Shown here piece after piece: positions 51,148-59,497 of a stretch of DNA of 64,000 nt. The translations under genes and the position numbers were made by a program. The notes under the pieces are model-generated. The model worked only from the letters and a program-made list of their open reading frames with translations. It was not told where the DNA came from and made no database searches. Source of the DNA: Streptomyces spinoverrucosus. GTDB taxonomy: Bacteria; Actinomycetota; Actinomycetes; Streptomycetales; Streptomycetaceae. Every line of letters starts with the position of its first letter. Position 1 is the first letter of the stretch. The stretch covers positions 4,419,001 to 4,483,000 of the forward strand of contig NZ_JADPZX010000001.1 of assembly GCF_015712165.1 (NCBI RefSeq), in the 5' to 3' direction.

Positions 51148-51936
51148 ATGCCCGAACTACCGGACGTCGAGGCCTACCGCGAGGTGTTCCAGACCTGCGC
51201 GGTGGGCCGGGTCGTCCGGCGCGTCGACGTCCGGGACGCCGGAGTCCTGCACGGGGTGAGCGCCCGGCGGCTGCGTGAGGCGCTGGAGCGCCGGAAGTTC
51301 ACCGGGCTCGAACGGCACGGCAAGTGGCTCCTCGCCCGCACCGGCGGCGGCCACACCCTCATGCTGCACTTCGGCATGACCGGCCGCCTGGTCTGCGACC
51401 ACCCCGACGCCGCCGCCGAACCGCACGACCGCGTCCTGTTCACCGTCGGCCGCGACCGTCAGCTCCGCTTCCGCGACCAGCGCAAACTCCAGGGCCTGTG
51501 GCTGGCCGACGACGCCGGGGTCGCCCGGTTGCTGGACCGGCAGGGCCCCGACGCGATGGCCGTGGACCGCGAGGAGTTCGAGGCCGCGCTCACCGCACGG
51601 CGCGGCAGCCTCAAGAGTGCGCTCATCGACCAGTCCGTCCTCGCCGGACTCGGCAACCTGCTCGCCGACGAGATCCTGTGGCGCGCCGGGCTGCGCCCCA
51701 CCGGCCGGGCGGGCGACCTCACCGAGGCCGACCGCCGCCGCCTGCACACCGAGATGCGCCGCACCCTGCGCTCCTCGGTCACCGCCGGCTGCGTACCGCC
51801 GCGCGACTCCTGGCTCACCGGCCACCGTGACGACCCCGACCCGCACTGCCCCCGCTGCGGCACCTTCCTGCGCCGGACCCGCCTGGCGGGCCGGACCACC
51901 GTGTGGTGCCCGCGCTGCCAGCCGGGGGACGCCTGA
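51148..51936 (+). CDS. Fpg/Nei family DNA glycosylase
   Basis: 262 residues. MPELPDVEAYR gives the catalytic Pro2 and Glu3; Lys59 is in RHGKWLL. The H2TH region is DQSVLAGLGNLLADEILWRA and the zinc finger is CPRCGTF ... WCPRCQ. It excises oxidised bases and nicks DNA. The N-terminal motif and AxxxDPR-like region match the Nei2 branch more than Fpg. It stands 47 bp after the beta-galactosidase. Confidence 0.9.
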   Translation: MPELPDVEAYREVFQTCAVGRVVRRVDVRDAGVLHGVSARRLREALERRKFTGLERHGKWLLARTGGGHTLMLHFGMTGRLVCDHPDAAAEPHDRVLFTVGRDRQLRFRDQRKLQGLWLADDAGVARLLDRQGPDAMAVDREEFEAALTARRGSLKSALIDQSVLAGLGNLLADEILWRAGLRPTGRAGDLTEADRRRLHTEMRRTLRSSVTAGCVPPRDSWLTGHRDDPDPHCPRCGTFLRRTRLAGRTTVWCPRCQPGDA

Positions 51937-52047
51937 CGAAGGACGGCTCGGGACCGGTCCCGGCCGGGTCGGAGCACAGTGTGCGGCGGACACGTTGGCC
52001 TGCGAGACACGCGAGGCAGCACATGGAGACCGCACCCAGGTGGCCGG

Positions 52048-53976
52048 ATGACTGATCCCCGGCTTGCCCAGCTGACTGCCAGAATCACGGACACGTCCAG
52101 GATGTTCGGCCCGCGACGGCGCCGACGGGCGGCGCGGGAGCTGGCCGCGCTCGGCACGGCCGACGCGGTGGCCGTGCTCGCCGAGACGTTCACACGGTCC
52201 TCCGACCCGGTCGTCGACGAGATCGCGCGCGCCGCCCTGGAGGCCGTCCAGGAGCAGGACGCGGTCGACGCGGTGGCGGACGCGGCGGTCTCGACCGGCG
52301 ACGAGCGCCTCGCGGGCATGCTGGCGCGGGCGGGCCGGGCGCCCTCCGACCCCGGCCGGCATGCCGTGGTGCTGTTCCTGGCCGGTGAGTTCGACCGGTA
52401 CGCCGACCTCGACTTCGACGGGAGCCTGCTGCGCGGCGTCCACGCCGGGGCCGGGACGGCGCTGCGCCGGCGACTGGCCGAGAAGGCGCGCGCCGGAGGG
52501 CGGCTCGAATGGGTGCGGGCGGTCGCCGACGGGGCCGCACGCCAGTCCGGCCGGGTGTCCGACGTCGAGTGGGACGCGGTGGTCCAGACGCTGACGGGCG
52601 CCCAGCGGTGGGACGAGCTGTGGCGGCTGGCGCTCGACGCCCCGGCGGCGCGGGCGGCGGCCGTCGTCCGCGCTCTGGGGGACGCGCGCTGGCGACTGGC
52701 CGACATCGACACGACCGGCTACCAGGAGCTGGTGCGGCTGGCGCGGCGCGCCTGCGCCGCGGAACTCCCCGGCACCACGCCGTTCGGCGAGCGGCAGGCA
52801 CAGGTCATCCACTCGAACGCCGACGTCCAGTCCCTGACCGTCACCCGCGACGGGACCCGCGTGATCAGCGGCAGCAGCAGGGGCGACACACGGATGTGGC
52901 AGGTCCCCTCGGGAACACCGGCCGGCCCGCTCGCGACCGGCGACGGCTCGAAGCGCGTCCTGACGATGGCGACCACGCCCGACGGAAAACTGGTGATCAC
53001 CGGAGACCTGGGCGGCGGCATCAAGGTCTGGGACCTGCGCTCGGGCAGTGTGGTCGGCGAATACGCGCACACCATGGCCAAGCGCAACGTGGTGCTGGGC
53101 CGCAACCTTCTGGCGGTCGCCCTGTCCCCGGACGCCGATCTGATGGCCAGCAGCGGCTACGGCCCCAACGTGCAGTTGTGGCGCCTGTCCTCGGGCAGGC
53201 TGACCCGGACCACCACCCTGCGGGCCGACGAACTGTGGGTGCCGTGCCTGGCCGTGAGCCCGGACGGGAGCATGCTCGTCAGCGGCGGCCAGAAGGGCAA
53301 TGTGCGCCTGTGGCAGCTGCCCGGCGGGGCGCAGATCCGCGCCCTCGAAGGCCACACCGACCATGTCGGCTCCCTCGCCATCACCCCGGACGGCTCGCTC
53401 CTGGCCACCGGCGGCTACGACCACACCGTACGGCTGTGGCACCTGCCCTCGGGCGAGCCCGCCGGCGTCCTCACCGGGCACACCCAGCTCATCCGGGCGC
53501 TGGCCATGACACCGGACGGCAAGCTGCTGGCCAGCGCCGGCCAGGACAGCGTCGTACGGCTGTGGCATCTGCCCTCGGGCCGGCCGGCCGGGGAACTGAG
53601 GGGCCACCGGGGCACGGTCGAGGCCCTGACCGTGAGCCCGGACGGCTCACTGCTGGCCAGCGGTTCGAGCGACGGGCGCATGCTGTGGTGGACCCGCAAG
53701 CTGTCGAAGCTCGACGCCCTGGTCCGTACGCCCCTCGGCGAGGTGGATCCCGCCCGGATACGCCACTTCAAGGGCTCCTACGACCGGTTCTCCACGGCGG
53801 AACGCGCCTGGTTCGACCTCGTCGCGGCACTCGTGCGGTGGCGGCACCGGCACGACGTCGAACTCCTCGACGCCTCGTACGGCGACCAGGCGGCGCCCCA
53901 CGACGTCGAGTTGAGCGACGACCACGGCACCCCGGCCCCGCACCGGCCACGGCGCAAACGGAAGGGGAGGCGGTGA
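52048..53976 (+). CDS. Helical-repeat plus seven-bladed WD40 protein, head of the chaperone cassette
   Basis: 642 residues. The N-terminal ~250 are all-helical and HEAT-like (RRRRAARELAALGTADAVAV, DPVVDEIARAALEAV). Residues ~255-560 hold seven WD40 units with the core PDGxLLxSGGxDxxVRLWxL, closing one propeller. A helical tail (YDRFSTAERAWFDLVAALVR) and a very basic end (RPRRKRKGRR) follow. It would be a scaffold or client sensor. The repeats are near-identical at their cores. The GrpE-like gene starts inside its stop (GTGA). No enzyme motif. Confidence 0.85.
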   Translation: MTDPRLAQLTARITDTSRMFGPRRRRRAARELAALGTADAVAVLAETFTRSSDPVVDEIARAALEAVQEQDAVDAVADAAVSTGDERLAGMLARAGRAPSDPGRHAVVLFLAGEFDRYADLDFDGSLLRGVHAGAGTALRRRLAEKARAGGRLEWVRAVADGAARQSGRVSDVEWDAVVQTLTGAQRWDELWRLALDAPAARAAAVVRALGDARWRLADIDTTGYQELVRLARRACAAELPGTTPFGERQAQVIHSNADVQSLTVTRDGTRVISGSSRGDTRMWQVPSGTPAGPLATGDGSKRVLTMATTPDGKLVITGDLGGGIKVWDLRSGSVVGEYAHTMAKRNVVLGRNLLAVALSPDADLMASSGYGPNVQLWRLSSGRLTRTTTLRADELWVPCLAVSPDGSMLVSGGQKGNVRLWQLPGGAQIRALEGHTDHVGSLAITPDGSLLATGGYDHTVRLWHLPSGEPAGVLTGHTQLIRALAMTPDGKLLASAGQDSVVRLWHLPSGRPAGELRGHRGTVEALTVSPDGSLLASGSSDGRMLWWTRKLSKLDALVRTPLGEVDPARIRHFKGSYDRFSTAERAWFDLVAALVRWRHRHDVELLDASYGDQAAPHDVELSDDHGTPAPHRPRRKRKGRR

Positions 53977-54518
53977 GTGCCATGACGATACTGCGGAAGC
54001 TGCTGCCGAGAAGGGCGGACCAGAGCCTGCGGCAGCGCAGCGAGTTGAGGCAGGCCCGGCTGGAGATCGCCGAGCGCGACCGGACGATCGAGCGGCTGCG
54101 GGCCGAGCTCGCCCGGGCCCGCGCCGGCGCCGAGGAGGGCGCCCGGCAGCGGACCCGCGCCGACCTGGAACAGCTGGTCACGACGATCGGCTCGCCCCTG
54201 GTGCAGTTGTCGACGCAGGCGCACCTGCACCGTTCGGGCACCGCGCAGGTGCGCGCCGGTGACGTCGTGGAGGTCGGCACCCGGCTGCTGCGGCTGCTGC
54301 GTGACGTGGGCGTCGACACCGTCGGCGAGCCCGGCGCCGCAGTGCCGTTCGACCCGGATCTGCACGAGCCGCTGAGCGCGGCGGTGACTTGCGCGCCGGG
54401 AGAGCCGGTGCTGGTCCGGGTGGTGGGGCTGTCCTGCGACGGGCGGACCGTGCGCAAGGCCGGTGTGGACGTCCCGGGTGACAGGAGCGGGACGGCCGAC
54501 GAGAAGGGGGAGCACTGA
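53973..54518 (+). CDS. GrpE-like nucleotide exchange cochaperone
   Basis: 181 residues. A long coiled coil (about 20-65, LRQARLEIAERDRTIERLRA) is followed by a beta-wing carrying the GrpE signature FDPDLHEPLSAAV ... VLVRVVGLSCDGRTVRKAGV, which matches the conserved FDPxLHEAV ... GYxLxGRVLRPAxV of GrpE. The middle four-helix part is short. It should release ADP from the Hsp70 encoded next (ATG overlaps its TGA). It diverges strongly from housekeeping GrpE, so I take it as a dedicated partner. Confidence 0.72.
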   Translation: MSAMTILRKLLPRRADQSLRQRSELRQARLEIAERDRTIERLRAELARARAGAEEGARQRTRADLEQLVTTIGSPLVQLSTQAHLHRSGTAQVRAGDVVEVGTRLLRLLRDVGVDTVGEPGAAVPFDPDLHEPLSAAVTCAPGEPVLVRVVGLSCDGRTVRKAGVDVPGDRSGTADEKGEH

Positions 54519-56152
54519 TGGCGGGCCGGCTGGGTGTCGACTTCGGTACGAGCAACACGGTCGTGGCCGTCTGGGACGAGGCGTCGGCCCAGGGCGTGAC
54601 CGTCGGCATCCCCGACTACGGGCGGCTGCTCGGACACGGCGCCCACCGGGTGCCGGTGGTGCCGTCGCTGATCCACTACGCCGAGGACGGACGGCAGTTC
54701 CTCGGGGACCAGGTGCTGTCGGCGGGCAGGTACCACGCGGCGGGCACCTTCCGCTGGATGAAGCGCTACGTCTCCAACCGCAGCCCGCAGAAGATGACGG
54801 TGAACGGCCGCAAGGTGTCGCCCGCCGAGGCCGGCCGCGACTTTTTGTCCACGGTCCTGGCCTTCGCCGCCGTCGAGACCGGCTCCGAGGGCGAGGAGAT
54901 CGCCCTGACCGCCCCCGTCGAGTCGTTCGAGCACTACGAGGACTGGCTGGCGGAGGCAGCCGAGCGGGCGGGCATGCCCCGCTTCCGGCTGATCGACGAG
55001 CCGTCGGCGGCCGTGCTCGGCTACGGCGCGCACATCCGGCCCGGCCACGCCTACCTGATGTTCGACTTCGGCGGCGGCACGGTCCAGGCGGCCGTGGTGC
55101 GCGTGCAGGACGACGACGACCGCGCGGGCTCGGGCCGGTACTGCCGGGTCCTGGGCAAGGCGGGCGACGACATCGGCGGCTCCACCATCGACCAGTGGAT
55201 CTACGAGGAACTGCTGGCGCGCTGCGGCCGCCACGACAGCGAGGAGGACGTACGCCGGCTCAGCCGGGCCCTGCTCGTGGAGTGCGAACGCGCCAAGGAG
55301 GCCCTGTCCGAGCCGGGCCGCGAACGCGCCGAGATCAGCGTCATGAACCCGGACACCGGTGCCGTCCTCGGCATCGACCTGATCCGCAGCGGTCCTGAGC
55401 CGCCCGGCGAGCGCGTGGTGTCGTTCGAGGACCTGCTGGACCGGCGCGACCTGTACTCCCGTATCGACCGGGTGGTCCGCCGCGCCCTGCGGGCGGCCGC
55501 CACCCGCGGCTACGACGAGGACGACCTTTCCGCGGTGCTGATGGTCGGCGGCAGCAGCCTGATCCCCTCGGTGCGCCGGACGCTGGAGCGCATCTTCGGC
55601 CGGGAGCGGGTCCTCAGCGACCGGCCGCTGGACGCCGTGGCCCGAGGCGCCGCGGCCTTCGCCGCCGGCACCGACTTCCACGACCACATCCAGCACGACT
55701 ACGCGGTGCGCTGGTTCGACCGGAAGAGCGGCCGGTACGAGTACCGCACCTGCGTCAAGGCCGGTACGGCCTACCCCACCACCGAGCCGGTCCACACCAT
55801 GACGGTCCGCGCGACCCACGACGGGCAGCGCGAACTCGGCATCGCCATCTACGAACTCGGCGGCCGGCGGCCCGGCGGCGGAGCCACCGGCGAGACCGAG
55901 CTGGTGTGCGACCCGTCGGGCGCCTGGCGGGTCCGCGAGATCTCGGCCGAGGACGACGACATCCGCAACCGCTTCTGGATCAACGAACAGAGCCCGATGT
56001 TCCTCAACGCCAAGCCGCCCGCGTCCGCCGGACAGGCGCGGTTCCGCGTGGAGTTCGGCATCGACGCCAACAAGCGGCTGCTGCTGACCGCGCACGACCT
56101 GGTCAGCGGGCGGGTCACCCACCGCGACTACCCCGTCGTGAAGCTGACGTAG
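54518..56152 (+). CDS. Hsp70-family ATPase lacking the lid domain
   Basis: 544 residues. Actin-fold ATPase motifs: LGVDFGTSNTVVAVW (phosphate 1), MFDFGGGTVQAAVV (phosphate 2), VLMVGGSSLIPSVRRTLERI (adenosine), and IDEPSAAVLGYG (connect). Residues ~390-544 keep a DnaK-like substrate-binding beta-sandwich (TMTVRATHDGQRELGIAIYE, RFRVEFGIDANKRLLLTAHD), but the helical lid and EEVD-type tail are absent. The interdomain linker DxLLLD is not obvious. It probably binds a specific client rather than unfolded proteins in general. Confidence 0.85.
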   Translation: MAGRLGVDFGTSNTVVAVWDEASAQGVTVGIPDYGRLLGHGAHRVPVVPSLIHYAEDGRQFLGDQVLSAGRYHAAGTFRWMKRYVSNRSPQKMTVNGRKVSPAEAGRDFLSTVLAFAAVETGSEGEEIALTAPVESFEHYEDWLAEAAERAGMPRFRLIDEPSAAVLGYGAHIRPGHAYLMFDFGGGTVQAAVVRVQDDDDRAGSGRYCRVLGKAGDDIGGSTIDQWIYEELLARCGRHDSEEDVRRLSRALLVECERAKEALSEPGRERAEISVMNPDTGAVLGIDLIRSGPEPPGERVVSFEDLLDRRDLYSRIDRVVRRALRAAATRGYDEDDLSAVLMVGGSSLIPSVRRTLERIFGRERVLSDRPLDAVARGAAAFAAGTDFHDHIQHDYAVRWFDRKSGRYEYRTCVKAGTAYPTTEPVHTMTVRATHDGQRELGIAIYELGGRRPGGGATGETELVCDPSGAWRVREISAEDDDIRNRFWINEQSPMFLNAKPPASAGQARFRVEFGIDANKRLLLTAHDLVSGRVTHRDYPVVKLT

Positions 56153-56163
56153 GGAGACGGCAC

Positions 56164-56376
56164 ATGGAGTTGCAGGAAGTCGAGGTGTTCATCGCACCCG
56201 ACGGCACCACCAGGATCGAGGTGCGCGGGGTGGCGGGCGCCGGCTGCCTCGACCTCACCGAGGACCTGGAGAAGGCGCTGGGCGGCCGGATCGTGGAACG
56301 CGAACTGACCGCCGAGGCCCAGGCGGTGATACAGCAGCGCGCCGCGGAACGACTGCGCCGCGAGCCGGGCTCGTGA
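56164..56376 (+). CDS. DUF2997 domain protein
   Basis: 70 residues: MELQEVEVFIAPDGTTRIEV then GVAGAGCLDLTEDLEKALGG and RIVERELTAEAQ. DUF2997 is a small family that travels with DUF1257; it has a conserved G-x-x-C-L/x-x-T-x-x-L/I-E pattern. Its single Cys (C28) is the obvious reactive or modified residue and a candidate target of the radical SAM protein encoded next. The stop overlaps the next GTG. Confidence 0.8.
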   Translation: MELQEVEVFIAPDGTTRIEVRGVAGAGCLDLTEDLEKALGGRIVERELTAEAQAVIQQRAAERLRREPGS

Positions 56377-56948
56377 ACCGGTCACAGCGCGGGCTGCGCC
56401 TCCACGGCTTCGAGCCGTACAGCGCCGCGAACGGCCCTGGCGTCCGAGCCGTCGTCTGGGTCCAGGGCTGCACCCTCGGCTGCCCCGGCTGCTTCAACCC
56501 CGAGACCCATGCGCGGGGCGGCGAAGAGACGCCCGTGGACGACCTGTTCGAGCGCATCCGGAGCCTGGGCGACCGCATCGAGGGCGTGACGATCAGCGGC
56601 GGCGAGCCGCTCCAGCAGCGCGAGCCGGTCCTGCGGCTGCTGGGCCGCGTCCGCGCCGAGACCTCCCTGTCGACCGTCCTGTTCACCGGGTACCGCTGGC
56701 CGGAGGTGGCGCGGATGCCGCAGGCGGCGGCCCTGCGCGACTGCGTCGACGTACTGCTCGCCGGGCGGTACGAGGCGGGGCGGCGCATCGCCCGGGGCCT
56801 GCGCGGCTCCGCCAACAAGACGGTGCACCTGTTCGGCGACCGCTACACGCCGCACGATCTCGACGCGGTCCCGGACGCGGAGGTGGTCATCCACCCCGAC
56901 GGACGGCTGACCCTGACCGGCATCGACCCGCTGGAGGTGGGCGAGTGA
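56373..56948 (+). CDS. Radical SAM protein, NrdG/activase-like
   Basis: 191 residues from GTG 56373. Cluster motif C33-x3-C37-x2-C40 (QGCTLGCPGCFN) and the SAM-binding GGEP at 76-79 (VTISGGEPLQQ). Length and the N-terminal SAANGPGVRAVVWVQG match ribonucleotide-reductase activases, but no glycyl-radical enzyme is encoded nearby. It may activate or modify another cassette protein. GTGA overlaps at both ends. Confidence 0.87.
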   Translation: MNRSQRGLRLHGFEPYSAANGPGVRAVVWVQGCTLGCPGCFNPETHARGGEETPVDDLFERIRSLGDRIEGVTISGGEPLQQREPVLRLLGRVRAETSLSTVLFTGYRWPEVARMPQAAALRDCVDVLLAGRYEAGRRIARGLRGSANKTVHLFGDRYTPHDLDAVPDAEVVIHPDGRLTLTGIDPLEVGE

Positions 56949-58504
56949 AGAAGGAGTACGACGGTGTGGGCCCCGTTTCGGGTTTCGAGGGGGAACTCGA
57001 TCTGTTCCTGCGGGCGCGCTACACCCTGGTGGTCGTCGTCACCCTCGAAGAGGAACGGGCGCTGCGGGCCATCGCCGAGGTCTGCGAGCGCGGCCGGCGT
57101 CCCTGCCTCGCCTGGGATCTGGCGGACGGGTTCGAGGTGCTGAGCGGCAAGCCCGGCAACCTGCCCGTCGCGAAGGACCCGCTCACCGTGATCGAGCAGG
57201 TGGAGAAGGCGGACGGCGACATCACCTTCGTACTGAAGGACTTCCACGACTGCTGGTCCAACCCCCAGGTGAAGCGGAAACTGCGCAACACCGCGCAGCG
57301 GCTGAAGTTCACCCGCAAGTCCATCGTCGTCATCTCGCCCGCCCGCACGGTCCCCGAAGAGCTCAGGAACGAGACGGAGGTGCTGGAACTCCCGCTGCCC
57401 GACGCCGACCAACTGGACGGCGTGCTCAGCGGGCTCACCAGGACCCCCGGCATCAAGGTCGACCTGACGCCCGGCGGACGGGAGAAGCTCGGCCAGGCGG
57501 CCCTCGGCATGACGGCCGCCCAGGCCGGCCGCGCCTACGCCAAGGCCATCGTCCGCGACGGCGCCCTGGACGAGCGGCACATCGAGGCCGTCGTACGGGA
57601 GAAGAAGGAGGTCATCCGGGAGAGCGAGGCGCTGGAGTTCTACCCGGTCCACGAGACCCCCGACGACGTGGGCGGTCTCGACGTACTCAAGCAGTGGCTG
57701 CGGCTGCGGGAGCGCGCCTTCACCCAGGAGGCGCGGGACTACGGGCTGCCCGCGCCCAAGGGCATGGCGCTGATCGGCATCCCGGGCACCGGCAAGAGCC
57801 TGACCGCCAAGATGATCGGCGGACTGTGGCGGCTGCCGCTGCTGCGGCTCGACGTCGGCGCCCTGTTCGGCTCGCTGGTCGGCGAGGCGGAGGAACGCAC
57901 CCGCCGGGCGCTGAGGCTGGCCGAGACGGTGGCACCGTGCGTGGTGTGGATCGACGAGATGGAGAAGGCGCTCGCCCACGGCGGCGGCGACTCGGGCACC
58001 AGCACCCGGGTGTTCGGCACGATCCTGACCTGGATGCAGGAGAAGACGGCCCCCTGCTTCGTGGTCGGCACCGCCAACGACGTCTCCAGCCTGCCGCCGG
58101 AGGTGCTCCGCAAGGGCCGCTTCGACGAGATCTTCTTCCTCGATTTGCCCACCGCCGAGGAACGCGCCGAGATCTTCTCGGTCCACCTGCGCAAACGCCG
58201 CCGACTGCCGGGCGACTTCGACATCGCGCAGCTGGCGGCTCGCGCCGAGGGGTACGTCGGCGCCGAGATCGAGCAGACGATCGTGGACGCGATGTACGTC
58301 GGCTTCCACCAGGACCGTGAGTTCACCACCGACGACATCCTCACCGCGCTCGCCCGCCAGGTGCCGCTGTCGGTGTCCCAGCGCGAGACCATCGGCGCGC
58401 TGCGCTCCTGGATGCGGGAGGGCCGCGCGCAGTCGGCGTCCTTCGACGAGGCGGTGGAGGCGGAACGCCAGTTCGTCGTGCCGCTGGAACCGCTCGGCCA
58501 CTGA
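56945..58504 (+). CDS. AAA ATPase of the Ycf46 type
   Basis: 519 residues. An N-terminal ~230-residue domain without a P loop (FLRARYTLVVVVTLEEERAL ... KFTRKSIVVISPA), as in Ycf46, precedes one classical AAA module. Walker A GIPGTGKS is at 278-285, Walker B VVWIDEME with D337-E338, and the arginine finger region RKGRFDEIFFLDLP. A C-terminal helical region (about 420-519) follows. It should act as a hexameric remodeller. It starts inside the radical SAM stop; DUF1257 follows after 31 bp. Confidence 0.85.
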   Translation: MKKEYDGVGPVSGFEGELDLFLRARYTLVVVVTLEEERALRAIAEVCERGRRPCLAWDLADGFEVLSGKPGNLPVAKDPLTVIEQVEKADGDITFVLKDFHDCWSNPQVKRKLRNTAQRLKFTRKSIVVISPARTVPEELRNETEVLELPLPDADQLDGVLSGLTRTPGIKVDLTPGGREKLGQAALGMTAAQAGRAYAKAIVRDGALDERHIEAVVREKKEVIRESEALEFYPVHETPDDVGGLDVLKQWLRLRERAFTQEARDYGLPAPKGMALIGIPGTGKSLTAKMIGGLWRLPLLRLDVGALFGSLVGEAEERTRRALRLAETVAPCVVWIDEMEKALAHGGGDSGTSTRVFGTILTWMQEKTAPCFVVGTANDVSSLPPEVLRKGRFDEIFFLDLPTAEERAEIFSVHLRKRRRLPGDFDIAQLAARAEGYVGAEIEQTIVDAMYVGFHQDREFTTDDILTALARQVPLSVSQRETIGALRSWMREGRAQSASFDEAVEAERQFVVPLEPLGH

Positions 58505-58535
58505 TCCGCTGTGCCAATTCCCGGATGGAGCATCC

Positions 58536-58943
58536 ATGTCGCACTTCACCACCATGACCACCCAGCTCACCGACCCGGACGCCCTGCGCGCCGCGCTCGC
58601 CGACGTGGGCTACGGCGAGGTGGAGGTCCACGACACCGCCCAGCCGCTGTACGGCTACCAGGGCGACGTGCGCTCCGACCGCGCCCACGTCATCGTCCGC
58701 CGCGCCCACATCGGCCGGGCCTCCAACGACATCGGCTTCCTGCATCAGGAGGAGGGCCACTACTTGGCGGTGATCAGCGAGTACGACCGCAGGAAGCACG
58801 ACGAACGCTGGCTGGGCAAGCTGACCGCCCGCCACGCCTACCACCTCACGACCGGCACCCTGGCGGCCCAGGGCTTCGCCCTGACCGAGGAGACGACGGA
58901 ACGGGACGGGACGGTCAGGATGGTGCTGCGCCGGTTCCAGTGA
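58536..58943 (+). CDS. DUF1257 (Ycf35) family protein
   Basis: 135 residues: MSHFTTMTTQLTDPDALRAA, RRAHIGRASNDIGFLHQEEG and YHLTTGTLAAQGFALTEE match DUF1257. In cyanobacteria and plastids this family is Ycf35 and is found with DUF2997 and, elsewhere in the genome, Ycf46. Biochemical function is unknown. Last gene of the cassette; its 3' end overlaps a reversed TetR remnant. Confidence 0.85.
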   Translation: MSHFTTMTTQLTDPDALRAALADVGYGEVEVHDTAQPLYGYQGDVRSDRAHVIVRRAHIGRASNDIGFLHQEEGHYLAVISEYDRRKHDERWLGKLTARHAYHLTTGTLAAQGFALTEETTERDGTVRMVLRRFQ

Positions 58944-59100
58944 GCCGGCCCCAGTGACCGAAGAGGAGCGCGAGCTGGGCGTCGAGCGCCGCTGCGGCGT
59001 CCCCCTCGGCGTACTGCCGCGACAGCGGCTGCAGGCCCAGCCCGTCGACGAGCGCGAGCAGCCCGGCCGCGCCACGTTCGGGGTCCGCGCCGTCCACCGG
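58915..59100 (-). pseudogene. C-terminal fragment of a TetR-family regulator
   Basis: About 60 residues, RGAAGLLALVDGLGLQPLSR ... YAEGDAAAALDAQLALLFGH, match the C-terminal ligand domain of TetR_C_6-type regulators. Upstream sequence in the same frame is not TetR-like and no DNA-binding domain exists. Its end overlaps DUF1257 on the other strand. Confidence 0.6.
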
Positions 59101-59133
59101 ACCGGCGGCCCGGAGGCGCGCGTGCCGCGCTGG

Positions 59134-59475
59134 CCGGAGGACCCGGCCCCGGTCTTCGCGATGCTCGCCAACTACCCGCGCGTCACCGACCCGGAGCAGG
59201 CCCCGGCCCGGACGTCGGACGGCCGCACGCTCACCGGCATGGGCGCGGCCGCCGGGCGGGTCGGCGGCCGCGCCCGAGTGGTCCGCGACCCGGCGGACAC
59301 GCACGTCGAGCCGGGCGGGATCCTCGTCGCGCCGACGACCGACCCGGGCTGGGCACCGCTGTTCCTCACGGCGGGCGGGCTGGTCACCGAGACCGGCGCG
59401 GTGATGGCGCACGGGCCGACGGTGGCGCGGGGGTACGGCATCCCGGCCGTGATCTGCGTACCCTGCGCCACCGAG
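59134..59475 (+). pseudogene. Fragment of a PEP-utilising enzyme (phosphohistidine swivelling domain)
   Basis: About 114 residues, TGMGAAAGRVGGRARVV, EPGGILVAPTTDPGWAPLFL and GAVMAHGPTVARGYGIPAV, are the mobile phosphohistidine domain of rifampicin-phosphotransferase/PEP-synthase-like proteins. The usual T-x-x-G-G-x-x-x-H context is altered (ETGAVMAH keeps the His). The ATP-grasp domain is missing and the C-terminus is cut, so this is a relic. Confidence 0.65.
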
Positions 59476-59497
59476 ACGAGCCCGCCCTGCACTGAAC

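Noticed and set aside
52048..58943. Ordinary heat-shock dnaK-grpE operon
   Set aside because: No dnaJ or hspR, no HAIR or CIRCE site seen upstream, the Hsp70 has no lid, and the partners are unrelated to heat shock.
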